This document shows, piece by piece, positions 7,839-17,053 of a stretch of DNA of 37,758 nt. How positions within the stretch are numbered: the first letter of the stretch is position 1; every line of letters starts with the position of its first letter. Under the pieces are notes generated by a model. It was not told where the DNA came from. It saw nothing but the letters and a program-made list of their open reading frames with translations, and did not search any database. This DNA is from Fibrobacteria bacterium (GTDB lineage Bacteria > Fibrobacterota > Fibrobacteria > UBA11236): assembly GCA_017881725.1 (NCBI GenBank), contig JADGQO010000090.1, positions 1 to 37,758 on the forward strand, given 5' to 3'. Position numbers and translations under genes: made by a program.

Positions 7839-10289
7839 TTAAACGCCCACGGATTCCATCTCCGGATCCGAAGACAACACCTCGCGAATTTTGGTCAACA
7901 AGGTTCCCAAGGCGAACGGCTTTTGAATGAAGTTGCGGCCGCCGCGGGCCACTTCGTCTCGGAAAACAGCGTCTTGCGTATACCCCGACATATATAAAAC
8001 CCGCAAGTGGGGCAGGTGCAATTTCAAGGCATCGGCCAATTCCTTGCCGCCCATTTCCGGCATCACCACGTCGGTCAGCAGCAGGTGGATCGGCTGCTCG
8101 CATTTTTCCGCCAGGGCCAGCGCTTCCACGCCCTGCTTGGCCTCGAGGCAATGGAACCCTTGCTGGTTTAACAGCTCGCGCACGATGGCCCGCACCTCAT
8201 CGTCATCCTCAACGAGCAGCACGGTCTTGGGGATTACGGACGAGGAACGTATGGCACGGCGCACCTCGGATTCTTCCGGAGCCGGCGTCTCGCACAAGGG
8301 CAGGAAGAAGGAAAACACGCTCCCCTTGTGGACCTCGGTTTCGACCAGGACGCATCCGTGGTTCTGGGTCACGATGCCGTAGACCGTGGAAAGGCCCAGG
8401 CCCGACCCCTTTCCCTTATCCTTGGTGGTATAGAAAGGATCGAAAATATGCGGAAGGTGTTCGCGTCCGATCCCCAATCCCGTGTCGGCCACGGAAATGC
8501 GCACGTGCGGTCCGGCATGCACGCGGCCGTATGCGCCCGGCACCTCGCCGTGTAAATCCACGTTGCCGCTGCTGACGATGACGCTGCCGCCGTTAGGCAT
8601 GGCATCGCGCGAGTTCAACACCAAATTCAGGATCACCTGTTCCATTTGCACCGGGTCCATGCGCACGCTCCCGGTGTCGTCGTCCATCTGGATGCGCAAT
8701 TCCACGCTTTCCTCCACGACGTGACGCAGCATCCTTTCCATGGATCGGACGATGAATATCGGGCTGATCACCTTCGGCTGCGGAATTTCCTGGCGGCTAA
8801 AGGCGAGCAATTGCCGTATCAAGCCGGCGGCGCGGTCACTGCCGTTGAGAATCTCGCCCACCTCGCGTCGGCAAGGGTGCTCCGGTTCCAAGCGGATGAG
8901 CATGAGTTCGCAATAACCCATGATGGCGGCCAGCAAGTTATTGAAGTCGTGCGCGATGCCGCCGGCCAACCGCCCTACGGCCTCCAGTTTTTGGGCCTGC
9001 CGGAGTTGCTCCTCCCGGCCCCGTAAGTCGTCCTCGGCGCGCCGGGATTGCGTGACGTCAGAGGTGGTGCCGATCCATTTACGGGGCGCTCCGGCGGCGT
9101 CCCAGATGGCCGTGCCGCGATCGGACCAGATGAGGTAGCTGCCGTCGCTGCAACGGATCCGATACTCCTCCAGGAAGGGTTGGCGGCTGCGCAAATGCTG
9201 ATCGATGGCCTTTTCGATGCGGGGACGATCCTCGGGATGCAACAGGCTTTCCCATCCGGCCTGGGTCCTGGGTGTCTCGCCGAGGGCATATCCCAGGCGT
9301 TGATCGAACGGCCCGAACCAATCCCGCCGCGACGTGGCGATTTCCCATTCATAAATCAATTCGCGCCCGCATTCGGCGGCGACGCGCAGCCGCTCCTCCG
9401 ACTCGCGCAAGGCCTCCTCTTCGCGTTTCCTGGCCGTGATGTCGACGAAAATCCCCATGGAGCTTTCCATCCGGCCATCCGTACCCATGATCGGGGAGCC
9501 GTACACCATCATGCGCGTGCGCTTTCCCCATCGTCCAATCAACTCCGCCTCGTAGGCCGAGGTTATGCCCCGCTGTCTGCGCGCGAACTCCGCTTTGATG
9601 GCCTCTTGGCTTTCGGGCGAAAAAAAATCCCCGTAATGCGTCTGGGTGCCGACCAAATCATCGATATGCTCGAGCTCCAGAACGCCCGCCATCACGGGGT
9701 TCAAGTACAAAGTCCTTCCTTCCGGATCGATTTGCCAGATGCAAATGGGGCTGGATTCAGCTAACACGCGGTACCGCTCGTCGCTGCGCCGCAACTCCTG
9801 GCGCGAGGATTGGTAGCGGCCCACGTCGACGGCGAGGAATACGGCCCAACCGGGATAATCCCGGCGAGACTCGGCGATGACCAGCAAATACGCCGTGGTC
9901 CCATCGCCCTGACGCAACTCAATTTCGGCGGGTCCGAAACTCCCCGTAGCCAGCAAACGCATCGGATCCATTCCAGGCACGAGCGGTTGGGACAGTCGGC
10001 AGGGAATTCCCCCGGAAGGTGCCGGAGCCGGGACCGCCATTCCCATCATCTCCAGGAAGGCCCGGTTGGCCAGGCCGGACCACGAACCGTCCAGGCGGGC
10101 GAGAAATATTCCCAACCACGGGGAGTCCGCGAAGGGTTGATCGGAAAGATCCGGCTCGGCGTTATCGGGGATCAAAGCTTCGGAAGGAAACGGCGGCATT
10201 TCGGACCGCCGGCGCGCGACGACGAGGTATAGGAGACAGGCGTTCGCCAATACGCTGGCGCCCAAACCCATTAGCAGCGGTATCATCAT
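7839..10289 (-). CDS. hybrid sensor histidine kinase with PAS domains and C-terminal receiver
   Basis: An 816-residue membrane-anchored hybrid kinase. One N-terminal transmembrane helix (about 3-25) is followed by three PAS-type sensor segments (about 55-160, 170-290, 300-415, the latter two ending in the PAC-like DIT and DVT motifs), a short coiled coil, a HisKA domain with the phospho-acceptor H447 in [11 protein letters not shown], and an ATPase domain with [10 protein letters not shown] (N-box near 555-564), DTGLGIG (603-609) and a GxGSGLGLS lid. The receiver (about 688-806) has its acidic pair at 694-696, acceptor D740 and K790. The last domain makes it a phosphorelay protein, but no histidine phosphotransfer or output partner lies nearby. 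Signal sensed is unknown. The ATG has a TATTAT element 8 nt upstream and no Shine-Dalgarno. Confidence 0.93.
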   Translation of the reverse strand: MMIPLLMGLGASVLANACLLYLVVARRRSEMPPFPSEALIPDNAEPDLSDQPFADSPWLGIFLARLDGSWSGLANRAFLEMMGMAVPAPAPSGGIPCRLSQPLVPGMDPMRLLATGSFGPAEIELRQGDGTTAYLLVIAESRRDYPGWAVFLAVDVGRYQSSRQELRRSDERYRVLAESSPICIWQIDPEGRTLYLNPVMAGVLELEHIDDLVGTQTHYGDFFSPESQEAIKAEFARRQRGITSAYEAELIGRWGKRTRMMVYGSPIMGTDGRMESSMGIFVDITARKREEEALRESEERLRVAAECGRELIYEWEIATSRRDWFGPFDQRLGYALGETPRTQAGWESLLHPEDRPRIEKAIDQHLRSRQPFLEEYRIRCSDGSYLIWSDRGTAIWDAAGAPRKWIGTTSDVTQSRRAEDDLRGREEQLRQAQKLEAVGRLAGGIAHDFNNLLAAIMGYCELMLIRLEPEHPCRREVGEILNGSDRAAGLIRQLLAFSRQEIPQPKVISPIFIVRSMERMLRHVVEESVELRIQMDDDTGSVRMDPVQMEQVILNLVLNSRDAMPNGGSVIVSSGNVDLHGEVPGAYGRVHAGPHVRISVADTGLGIGREHLPHIFDPFYTTKDKGKGSGLGLSTVYGIVTQNHGCVLVETEVHKGSVFSFFLPLCETPAPEESEVRRAIRSSSVIPKTVLLVEDDDEVRAIVRELLNQQGFHCLEAKQGVEALALAEKCEQPIHLLLTDVVMPEMGGKELADALKLHLPHLRVLYMSGYTQDAVFRDEVARGGRNFIQKPFALGTLLTKIREVLSSDPEMESVGV

Positions 10290-10466
10290 CGGATTCTATA
10301 ATAAATAATTCGCACCCGCCACGGAGTTTGCCTGAATTGGGAAGTCCGGTATCGGATTGTCGGGAACTTTCGATGAGAGGGCTATTGCGGAGCCAAAGAG
10401 ACACAATATCCTCGTTTTCGCGTATACGCAGAAATTGCCCGCAATTCCAGGCGCGGCGAGGAAGGT

Positions 10467-11204
10467 TTACCCAGCGAGAAGCTGCACCGAAGTAATCAAC
10501 AACAATACGTAAACCAAAATTTCGAACGCTTTTTTCGGCAAGGCCCGGTTGGCGAGCCACCCGACGAAAACGCCCAAGGGGATCATCGGCAAATATCGCA
10601 AATCCTGAATCAGCGTAAATCGCGTGATTAGGCCTGAGGCGACGTAGGGAGGCACTTTAATCAGGTTCAGCGCCGTGAAGAAGATGGCGTTGGTGGCAAT
10701 GAATATTTTTTTGTCCACGCGTTGAGCCATAAGAAACAGAACCATGATGGGGCCGGCGCCGTGGGCCAAGGTGGAGGCAAAGCCCGCAGCGACTCCGACC
10801 AGCAAGGATTGTAACGTTCCTGGCGCGTAGGTCCGCGTGGGAAACCATACATTCCGGATCAAAAGCAAAACCGTGAGAACCAGCGCCGTGGCGCCGATGG
10901 TCACGCGCAGCAAATGCTCGGAAATGGAATTGACCAGCAACATGCCTAAACCCACGCCCACCATCGCACCGATAAAGGGATAGCGAACCAATTTCAGATC
11001 CCACTTTTTCCAAAATGCCGACAGGGTGACCAAATCGGCGCAACACAAAAGTGGCAGGATGATGCCGATGGCTTGCCGCGGCGGCACGGCGGTGGCCAGC
11101 AACGGAGTGGTCAACATCCCTAATCCGGTGGCGAATCCAGCTTTGGAAACGCCGATCAAAAACGCGCCTAAATAGGGATAAAGCCATACGGGCAAGGCGG
11201 GCAT
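10467..11204 (-). CDS. TauE/SafE family permease (sulfite exporter-like)
   Basis: A 245-residue inner-membrane protein with seven or eight hydrophobic helices. The start LGAFLIGVSKAGFATGLGML and the mid-protein repeat GVAAGFASTLAHGAGPIM are the characteristic duplicated TauE/SafE (DUF81) motifs. Members move sulfite, sulfonates or other small anions; substrate cannot be told from sequence, although the cysteine operon about 4 kb away makes a sulfur anion attractive. The frame is open much further upstream, but that part overlaps the next gene and is arginine-rich, so the ATG at 11204 was chosen. Confidence 0.85.
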   Translation of the reverse strand: MPALPVWLYPYLGAFLIGVSKAGFATGLGMLTTPLLATAVPPRQAIGIILPLLCCADLVTLSAFWKKWDLKLVRYPFIGAMVGVGLGMLLVNSISEHLLRVTIGATALVLTVLLLIRNVWFPTRTYAPGTLQSLLVGVAAGFASTLAHGAGPIMVLFLMAQRVDKKIFIATNAIFFTALNLIKVPPYVASGLITRFTLIQDLRYLPMIPLGVFVGWLANRALPKKAFEILVYVLLLITSVQLLAG

Positions 11205-11233
11205 GGATGAATCGATTCTCCGGTTTATCCAGT

Positions 11234-11785
11234 TTAGCGGGCGACGATGCGGCGACGGACGTCTTCGGCGGCGTCCCGGCCGAGCAATTCCGCGATGATG
11301 GCCAAGGCGAATTCCTCGGAGCTGCCGGCCCCGCGCGAAGTGATGAAGGGTCCGTCGACGACCACACGGTCCTGGGAATATTCCTTGAGCGACGGCTCCA
11401 ATTCCTCTTGGGATCCCGGGAAGGACGTCATGACGCGGCCTTGGATCAAACCCGCATCGAGCAATACCAATGGCGCGGCGCAGATGGCGGCCAAAGGTTT
11501 TCCCAGGGAATGGTTGCGGCGCAGGAGTTCCAGCACGCGGGGATCCTTCCGCAAGCCATCCACGCCCGGCCCGCCGGGAACGACGATCATATCGTAATCC
11601 TGGAGGAGGCTGGCATCCAGAGTGGCGTCGGCCTGGATGCGTATGCCATGGCTTCCCTCCACCCAAAGTTCGGGCGTTGTCGAGGCGGAAACGACCTCAA
11701 TCCCGGCGCGGCGCAGCAAATCGAGCGGGGCCACGGCCTCCAATTCTTCGAATCCGGGAGATAGCAGTAAAAGAACGGTTTTCAT
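11234..11785 (-). CDS. DJ-1/PfpI family protein (YajL/DJ-1 subgroup)
   Basis: A 183-residue single-domain class I glutamine-amidotransferase-fold protein. It has the conserved acidic residue in GFEELEAV (E13/E14), the dimer-forming VVPGGPG loop (68-74) and the reactive nucleophile-elbow cysteine C102 in AAICAAPLVL, with a distal GSSEEFAL segment. DJ-1 relatives act as redox-sensitive chaperones, glyoxalases or debated deglycases. It sits 29 bp upstream of the permease on the same strand and only 30 bp from the divergent hslO start, so a shared redox-stress context is plausible (inference). Confidence 0.9.
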   Translation of the reverse strand: MKTVLLLLSPGFEELEAVAPLDLLRRAGIEVVSASTTPELWVEGSHGIRIQADATLDASLLQDYDMIVVPGGPGVDGLRKDPRVLELLRRNHSLGKPLAAICAAPLVLLDAGLIQGRVMTSFPGSQEELEPSLKEYSQDRVVVDGPFITSRGAGSSEEFALAIIAELLGRDAAEDVRRRIVAR

Positions 11786-11807
11786 ATTTTATCCCTGACC
11801 TTAAAAT
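11779..11807 (+). promoter_or_regulatory. predicted hslO promoter
   Basis: TTTTCA, 17-bp spacer, TAAAAT, with the -10 ending 8 nt before the hslO ATG. The -35 overlaps the first codons of the divergent DJ-1 family gene. No Shine-Dalgarno is visible, again fitting a leaderless or nearly leaderless transcript. Confidence 0.4.
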
Positions 11808-11815
11808 AATCAGAA

Positions 11816-12721
11816 ATGCCAGACCGTATCATCCGTGCAACCGGAGAAATCGCCGAACTCCGTTTCGTCCTGTTGGATGCGACGGAGTCGGCCAATGCCA
11901 TCTGCGGATACCATGGCGCACACTCGTTCGCCCGCGTTTTATTGGGCGAATCCATCGCCTCCGCCCTGCTGCTGGCCTCGGGGTTAAAATCCAACGGAAC
12001 CGTACAGGTCAAATTCCAATTTTCCGGGGACGTGTCCATGGTCACGGCCGACGCGACTCCGATGGGACTGGTGCGCGGCATGATCCCGGTGGAAGAAATC
12101 AAGGCCATCGGGGATTTCGAACCTTTGCTCTCGCCGCAGACCATGTCGGTACGCAAGCTGGACGACCGGGGCCTCTCCCTGTCAGAGGGCATCGTAGAAA
12201 TGGCCTCTGAAAACATCGGACCGAGCACGGCCTATTATCTCTTGCAAAGCGAGCAGACCAAATCCGCAGTCGGCATCAAGGCCAAATCCAATCCCGGTGG
12301 CGCCACCCTTGAGTTCTGCGGAGCATTCCTGGTGGAAGCCTTCCCCAAAGCGGACGAAAAAACCCTGGCGATTATGGAGCAGGTCGTACGCGGGATGCCG
12401 ACCATGGAGACCTACCATCGACCCGGCAGGGGGTTGGACTTGGAAGCCATGCTGTCCGATCTGGCTGGGCCCTTTCGTTATACTGTTCATCGCGAAATGG
12501 AAATCCTCCCTTTTTGCCCTTGTTCCGAAGCGGGCATGCTCAAAGCCATTTCCGGGTTGGGCAGGGAGGAGTTGGAGGAACTATTCCTTAGGCAGGAAAT
12601 CATGGAATTGCATTGTGATTATTGTCGCAAACGATATTTGGCGACTCCGGCGCACATTCGCGGCGTGCTGGACGCGATGCAAGGCCGCACCGAGGTCGGC
12701 GGAGAACCGGAAGCGTCCTGA
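11816..12721 (+). CDS. hslO: redox-regulated chaperone Hsp33
   Basis: A holdase chaperone activated by oxidation and unfolding. The 301-residue protein has the typical N-terminal domain (MPDRIIRATG, then GESIASALLLASGLK and ADATPMGLVRGMI) and ends with the zinc-binding redox switch: CxC in FCPCSE (about 239-241) and CxxC in HCDYC (about 271-274). All four thiol ligands are present, so the switch should be functional. The divergent neighbour encodes a DJ-1 family protein. An inverted repeat lies 20 nt past the stop. Confidence 0.95.
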   Translation: MPDRIIRATGEIAELRFVLLDATESANAICGYHGAHSFARVLLGESIASALLLASGLKSNGTVQVKFQFSGDVSMVTADATPMGLVRGMIPVEEIKAIGDFEPLLSPQTMSVRKLDDRGLSLSEGIVEMASENIGPSTAYYLLQSEQTKSAVGIKAKSNPGGATLEFCGAFLVEAFPKADEKTLAIMEQVVRGMPTMETYHRPGRGLDLEAMLSDLAGPFRYTVHREMEILPFCPCSEAGMLKAISGLGREELEELFLRQEIMELHCDYCRKRYLATPAHIRGVLDAMQGRTEVGGEPEAS

Positions 12722-12741
12722 ACACAAGGCCGCTCCCATGG

Positions 12742-12766
12742 TAGTCTAACCCAGGTTTGTAGACTA
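12742..12766. repeat. 7-bp inverted repeat downstream of hslO
   Basis: TAGTCTA and TAGACTA arms separated by 11 nt (which contain AACC/GGTT). The element lies between the hslO stop and the next gene, followed by an AAATTTAG stretch. It may be a weak terminator or an operator for the downstream gene. Confidence 0.4.
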
Positions 12767-12812
12767 AATTTAGGATTCGTGTCCGGGGCCCTTCATCGCG
12801 AAGGAGCCGGAG

Positions 12813-13811
12813 GTGGAATCCCCAGTGGGGACTATGTCGCGGTTGTTGGGGATAGGGAGCCAGCCATTTGAAGATTCGGTCATTCCCCGAAAGGGCTTCT
12901 GCTTGAGCCTGGAATCCAAGACCCTCCTTTTGTTGGAGTCCGATGACGGCATCCAGGAAATGGTCCAATCCATCGTGCTCGATCATGATCTGGCGATGGA
13001 ATCGGCCTATAATGCACAGGACGCGCTGCGGCTGATAGCCAAGGGAAAAACCTTCGCCTTCGCGTTTAATTTGGGTTTAGTCGGTGGCTCGCCTCTGGAG
13101 TTCATCCGCAAGTTCAAGCAAAGCAATCCCGACCTGCCGTTGATCGCCATCGTCGATAAAGCCCATGACGGCATTTTGGTGGAACTGCTCCAGGCGGGAA
13201 CCTACGCCTGCCTCACCCTGCCGCTGCAAGCCAACGACCTGGCTTACAATCTGAGCAAGATCATCGCCAATAACACCGAGACTTACAATCCTTTCGCGTT
13301 GAAATACGAGGAACGCATCCTCATCCTGCCGAACGATTTTTCCTTGGTGATGCAGGTGTCCAAGAGCCTGGTGGAAAGTACCTTGCCCATCCATGAAAAA
13401 AACCGTTTCCACATCATCCTCGGACTGTCCGAAATCATCAACAACGCCATTGAACATGGAAATCTCGGCATCACGTTCGAAGAAAAAAGCAACGCCCTGA
13501 AAGCCTCGCGCTTCTATCCGCTCGCGATTGAACGGTCGCATAAGGAACCCTTCCGTGATCGCGTGGTCACCATCCGTTCGCGCGTCTTCCCCAACCTGCG
13601 CCGCATCGAATATTTCGTCGCCGATCAAGGCCAGGGCTTCGACTGGCGTTCGCTGCCGGATCCGAAAAACAAGGAAAACATCCTCAACCGCAATGGTCGG
13701 GGAATCATGATGGCCCGCTACGCTTTCGACGAAATGATTTACAACGAAACCGGGAACGAGGTGACTTTGGTGGTAAACCTCGATCTACCCTACCGGGGCA
13801 GGAGGACCTGA
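12813..13811 (+). CDS. pseudo-receiver fused to RsbW-like anti-sigma/ATPase domain
   Basis: A 332-residue two-domain signalling protein. Residues about 35-155 have a CheY-like pattern, with acidic D44/D45, but the acceptor aspartate is an asparagine (N86, AFNLGLV) and the conserved lysine before Pro is leucine (LTLPL), so phosphorylation is unlikely. Residues about 165-330 form an HATPase_c_2 domain with N-box SEIINNAIEHGN, a DQGQGF ATP-loop and GRGIMMARY, as in RsbW/SpoIIAB-type kinases. The GTG start at 12813 has AAGGAG 6 nt upstream; an ATG eight codons later is possible. The stop overlaps the dnaX start (TGATG), coupling a signalling protein to the replication clamp-loader gene. No sigma or anti-anti-sigma partner is visible. 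Confidence 0.8.
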   Translation: MESPVGTMSRLLGIGSQPFEDSVIPRKGFCLSLESKTLLLLESDDGIQEMVQSIVLDHDLAMESAYNAQDALRLIAKGKTFAFAFNLGLVGGSPLEFIRKFKQSNPDLPLIAIVDKAHDGILVELLQAGTYACLTLPLQANDLAYNLSKIIANNTETYNPFALKYEERILILPNDFSLVMQVSKSLVESTLPIHEKNRFHIILGLSEIINNAIEHGNLGITFEEKSNALKASRFYPLAIERSHKEPFRDRVVTIRSRVFPNLRRIEYFVADQGQGFDWRSLPDPKNKENILNRNGRGIMMARYAFDEMIYNETGNEVTLVVNLDLPYRGRRT

Positions 13812-15745
13812 TGGCTTATCTGGCCATGGCGCGCAAATGGCGGCCCCGTAATTTCGAAGAGATGGTCGGACAGGACCATATCGCCCAGACCATCCGCAAC
13901 GCCATCGACGGCAAGCGCATCTCGCACGCATACCTGTTCACGGGCACGCGCGGGGTGGGAAAAACCACTTCGGCGCGCATCTTGGCCAAGGCGCTGAATT
14001 GCGAGAAAGGCCCCACGCCAACGCCGTGTGATGCCTGTGACAATTGCAAGGCCGTGAATAACGGCAGCAGCATGGACGTGTTGGAAATCGACGGAGCGTC
14101 CAACAACAGCGTGGACAATATCCGCGATCTTCGCGAGCAGGTGAAATACGCCCCCATGCACGGCGGCTACAAGATTTACATCATCGACGAAGTGCACATG
14201 TTGTCGAAGGCCGCGTTCAACGCCTTGTTGAAAACGCTGGAAGAACCGCCGCCGCATGTGGTGTTTATCTTTGCCACCACCGAATCCGGGAAAGTCCCGC
14301 ATACCATCCTTTCCCGCGTGCAACGCTTCGACTTCAAGCGCATTTCCGAGCCGGACATCCGGCAACGCCTGGAATTCATTTGCGCCCAGGAGGCCATTCA
14401 GCCCGAACGCGAGGCCCTGGAGGCGATGGCCCGTAAGGCCGACGGCAGCATGCGCGACGCCTTGTCGCTGTTCGATCAGGTTTACGCGTATTCCGGCGCG
14501 GAGCTCACCTTCGAAGCCGCCCGCAAAGTGCTCGGCATCCCGCGGGAAAGCCTGTTCGATGATTTGATCAACGCGCTGATTCGGCACGATCAAAAAGCCT
14601 GCTTCGATATTTTGGAAAACGCCCATCGGGAAGGCATCGAAACCTCGGAGTTCCTGGTCGCCTTCGGCGAATACCTGCGCAACCTGCTCTTTTCCCGTCA
14701 GGGAGTCAGCGCAGCGGCCTTGGGACTCAGCGAGGCGCGCCATGGCGAACTCTGCGACGCCGCTCCGGAATTACGGGATGGCGACATCCTGCGGTTCGCC
14801 AAATTGGTTTCCGATCTCCTGGCGCAAATCAAGACGGCCTCCAATCCACGACTAGCCGTGGAATTGGGCTTCGCGCGTATGGCGAGTTTGGATCGCGTGG
14901 TGACGCTTTCCCAGGTCCTGGGCCAGGAATTTCAACCCGCACCCAGCGGCGCGCAAGGGACGATGGGCCTAAAGCCCGATTCGCAAGCGCCGTCTCCGGC
15001 GCCGGTGCCGGAGACGGTGATGCGGAAGCCCGCGCCGGAAACCACTTCTGCCTTGCGCGACGACGTTGCGCTCCCCGGTTCGCCCGGGGAGTCAAAAAAA
15101 AAAAATCCCTCTGAGCCCCTGACTCCGCGCTTGGAGCCGCCCCGCGATAACTCCTGGGAACACCTTACCGAGATACGCGTCGACTCGGCCCTCATGGCCG
15201 CAGAAACCGCAAGCCAGGAGGCGACGCTCACGGACGAGGATGCAGACTCCTCCGGGATGGCGGATGACTCGGATCCCGATCCCGAGGACCCAGAGATGAT
15301 GGCGGCCCTGGAAATCCCCGTGCCCCGCCCTACGGAACCGCCGGATCCGCAGCGGGTTCCCGTCCAGGCCGGTCCGGCGCAATTGTCCGGCGTATGGCCA
15401 ATGCTGGTCCGCGAGTTCATTACGGCGCGTCCGCTGCTCGGCTCCAATTTGGCTCCAACCCGGCTGGAATATTCGGACGGGGAAACACCGGAGTTACGGG
15501 TCATGTTTCTGGAACGCTCGGCTTTCCAGCTGATTGGCGACGACGCGGATTTCAAAAAGACCATCCAAACTTTTCTGTATTCCAAGGTAGCGGCGGGTGA
15601 CTTCCAGGTGCGTTTCGCCCTGGATCCATCGGCGCCGGAAACGCCCGCCGGTCCCGTGGCGTCCCTGATGCCCGACGACCCGGTGCGCAGCGAGCCCATC
15701 GTCGGTTTTACGGTGCATTTATTCGACGGCAGATTGATCCATTAA
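13811..15745 (+). CDS. dnaX: DNA polymerase III subunits gamma/tau
   Basis: The clamp-loader ATPase, 644 residues as tau. Motifs in order: Walker A GTRGVGKT (45-52), zinc module C64-C73-C76-C79, Walker B with DEVHML (126-131), the sensor region TTESGKVPHTILSRVQRF, then domain III to about 370. A Pro/Glu/Asp-rich linker and the tau-specific C-terminal domain follow. The linker codons include twelve consecutive A, where slippage would give a short gamma form (see separate entry). The Walker A and all four zinc cysteines are intact. It is followed by ybaB as in many genomes, but the usual recR does not come next. Confidence 0.96.
   Translation: MAYLAMARKWRPRNFEEMVGQDHIAQTIRNAIDGKRISHAYLFTGTRGVGKTTSARILAKALNCEKGPTPTPCDACDNCKAVNNGSSMDVLEIDGASNNSVDNIRDLREQVKYAPMHGGYKIYIIDEVHMLSKAAFNALLKTLEEPPPHVVFIFATTESGKVPHTILSRVQRFDFKRISEPDIRQRLEFICAQEAIQPEREALEAMARKADGSMRDALSLFDQVYAYSGAELTFEAARKVLGIPRESLFDDLINALIRHDQKACFDILENAHREGIETSEFLVAFGEYLRNLLFSRQGVSAAALGLSEARHGELCDAAPELRDGDILRFAKLVSDLLAQIKTASNPRLAVELGFARMASLDRVVTLSQVLGQEFQPAPSGAQGTMGLKPDSQAPSPAPVPETVMRKPAPETTSALRDDVALPGSPGESKKKNPSEPLTPRLEPPRDNSWEHLTEIRVDSALMAAETASQEATLTDEDADSSGMADDSDPDPEDPEMMAALEIPVPRPTEPPDPQRVPVQAGPAQLSGVWPMLVREFITARPLLGSNLAPTRLEYSDGETPELRVMFLERSAFQLIGDDADFKKTIQTFLYSKVAAGDFQVRFALDPSAPETPAGPVASLMPDDPVRSEPIVGFTVHLFDGRLIH
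15092..15122 (+). other. probable slippage/frameshift site producing DnaX gamma
   Basis: Twelve A (15094-15105) follow codon S428. In the tau frame they encode three Lys and the start of Asn. Gaining one A (or a -1 ribosomal shift) reads K-K-K-K-S-L and stops at TGA 15112-15114, giving a 434-residue protein. Losing one A stops at TGA 15120-15122. E. coli gamma is 431 residues, and Thermus makes gamma through slippage on nine A. A GGGGAG stretch at 15086-15091 lies just upstream. Product not demonstrated. Confidence 0.7.
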
Positions 15746-15752
15746 CTCAACC

Positions 15753-15776
15753 CCGGCTTCCGCGCACGCGGGCCGG
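15753..15776. repeat. GC-rich hairpin between dnaX and ybaB
   Basis: CCGGC-TT-CCGCG-CA-CGCGG-GCCGG: two 5-bp stems separated by a 2-nt bulge. No U-tract. It could attenuate or stabilise transcript between the two genes; function unproven. Confidence 0.4.
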
Positions 15777-15796
15777 AGGCGCGAAAGGAACGACGC

Positions 15797-16102
15797 ATGA
15801 ACATGCAGAAAATGATGAAAGAATTGCAAAAGATGCAGGGCAAGATGGCCAAGGTCCAAAGCGAAATGGAAGGCGCCATTTTTGAGGCCGAAGCCGGAGG
15901 CGGCATGGTGAAACTGGCGATGAACGGCAAGTACGAGGTACAGTCCGTGAAACTCGCCAAGGATGCGGTGGACCCGAACGATGTCGAAGCGCTCGAAGAT
16001 CTCCTCCTGGCCGCCTTCAACTCCTGCAAGGCGAAAGTGGATGAAGCCTCGCAGGAAAAAATGGGGGGACTGACCAAGGGAATGGGTATCCCGGGCATGT
16101 AA
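15797..16102 (+). CDS. ybaB: nucleoid-associated protein, YbaB/EbfC family
   Basis: A 101-residue DNA-binding protein that forms dimers with a helical N-terminus (MNMQKMMKELQKMQGKMAKVQ) and the family core with AGGGMVKLAMNGKYEVQSVKL, then a C-terminal helix and a Gly/Met-rich tail (LTKGMGIPGM). AAAGGA lies 8 nt upstream of the ATG. It follows dnaX by 51 bp, the usual neighbourhood; recR, which commonly follows, is absent here. Confidence 0.93.
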   Translation: MNMQKMMKELQKMQGKMAKVQSEMEGAIFEAEAGGGMVKLAMNGKYEVQSVKLAKDAVDPNDVEALEDLLLAAFNSCKAKVDEASQEKMGGLTKGMGIPGM

Positions 16103-16168
16103 AGCTCGGGTAGGAGGGATTCGCCTGCCTTATTGTCAGAACTTCACGAATTTGCGCTTTCCGAATAC

Positions 16169-16174
16169 TATAAT
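16169..16174 (+). promoter_or_regulatory. -10 element upstream of the heme operon
   Basis: A consensus TATAAT lies 72 nt before the hemX start in the 144-bp gap after ybaB. I see no good -35 at 16-18 bp, so an activator or another upstream element would be needed. A weak imperfect hairpin (16111-16130) follows ybaB. Confidence 0.35.
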
Positions 16175-16246
16175 ATTGCAGTGCGACAAAACGGCAAAGC
16201 CGGGAAATGGGCAAACCCAACGTGTGTTTTTAGGTTTAAATAGACG

Positions 16247-17053
16247 ATGGAAATCCTGATTCTCGGTTTGAAATTCCTCGTGCCTTTGGCCTATTTGGCA
16301 ACGACTGTCACTTATGCCAAGCTTTTTTTCGCGCCGGACGAGGGTCCCTTCGCGCGCAAAGCCCGCACGGGACTGGGAATTTCCCTCGCCCTCCATACTT
16401 TGATGCTGGTTACCCTAGGCGCCCAGCTTAAGCGTTGCCCTTTAGGCACCATCGGAGAGGGCCTGCTATTTTTATCCTGGTTCCTCGGGACCATCCAATT
16501 CTTATCGGAGTGGTTGGCCGATTACCGACGCCTGGGATTATTCACCTTGCTTCCCACCACCTTGTGCGTCGTGGCTGCCGCATTCTTCCAGCGTCCGGAT
16601 TTCGCCTTGCCGCCGGAATTGCGCAGCTCGTTCCTGGTTTTCCATATCGTCGCAAGCCTGGCATCCTACGCGTGCTTCAGCATGGCCTCCATTCTGGCGG
16701 CCCTTTATTTGGTTTTGCACCGTAAGCTGAAAAACAAAAACTTCGACATCACCTTCCGCAAATTGCCGCCGCTCGATAAGCTGGATAAGCTCTCGGCCAC
16801 CTGGTCTTTCCTGGGCAGTACCACCATGGTCGTCGCCTCGGTGATCGGAATCGTTTGGGTGCGCAAGGACAGCCTGGCCGGGATGACGATGCGCGAACTG
16901 GCCATCTACCTCGTCCTCATGGTATTCCTTACCGCCGGGGCGGCGCGGCGGCTGTTCGGCATGCGCGGACGCGTGCACGCGATTTTGGTTCTGGTCGGCT
17001 TCGCCGTTTTGCTTTTGACCAACTTAATTGGTGCTCATGGGTTCCGCGGCTGA
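16247..17053 (+). CDS. hemX: HemX/CcsA-like cytochrome c assembly-type membrane protein
   Basis: A 268-residue membrane protein with about eight hydrophobic helices. It resembles the CcsA/HemX group: LHTLMLV with a conserved His near 50, then the tryptophan-poor segment GLLFLSWFLGTIQFL, FHIVASLASYACFSMA with a second conserved His, and a C-terminal NLIGAHGF. The full WGxxWxWD heme-handling motif of CcsA is missing. It lies directly before hemA and overlaps it, like Bacillus hemX, which lowers HemA protein level, so HemX is a better name than CcsA. Substrate or regulatory action is inferred from context. No Shine-Dalgarno is obvious. Confidence 0.8.
   Translation: MEILILGLKFLVPLAYLATTVTYAKLFFAPDEGPFARKARTGLGISLALHTLMLVTLGAQLKRCPLGTIGEGLLFLSWFLGTIQFLSEWLADYRRLGLFTLLPTTLCVVAAAFFQRPDFALPPELRSSFLVFHIVASLASYACFSMASILAALYLVLHRKLKNKNFDITFRKLPPLDKLDKLSATWSFLGSTTMVVASVIGIVWVRKDSLAGMTMRELAIYLVLMVFLTAGAARRLFGMRGRVHAILVLVGFAVLLLTNLIGAHGFRG

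Noticed and set aside
7839-8151. Upstream part of the remnant frame that enters the kinase gene
   Set aside because: Inside the kinase it is just an off-frame read of the receiver domain; only the part 3' of about 7838 looks protein-like.
13790-14743. Minus-strand frame opposite the start of dnaX
   Set aside because: Antisense shadow in GC-rich coding DNA, His/Gln/Gly-rich without family resemblance.
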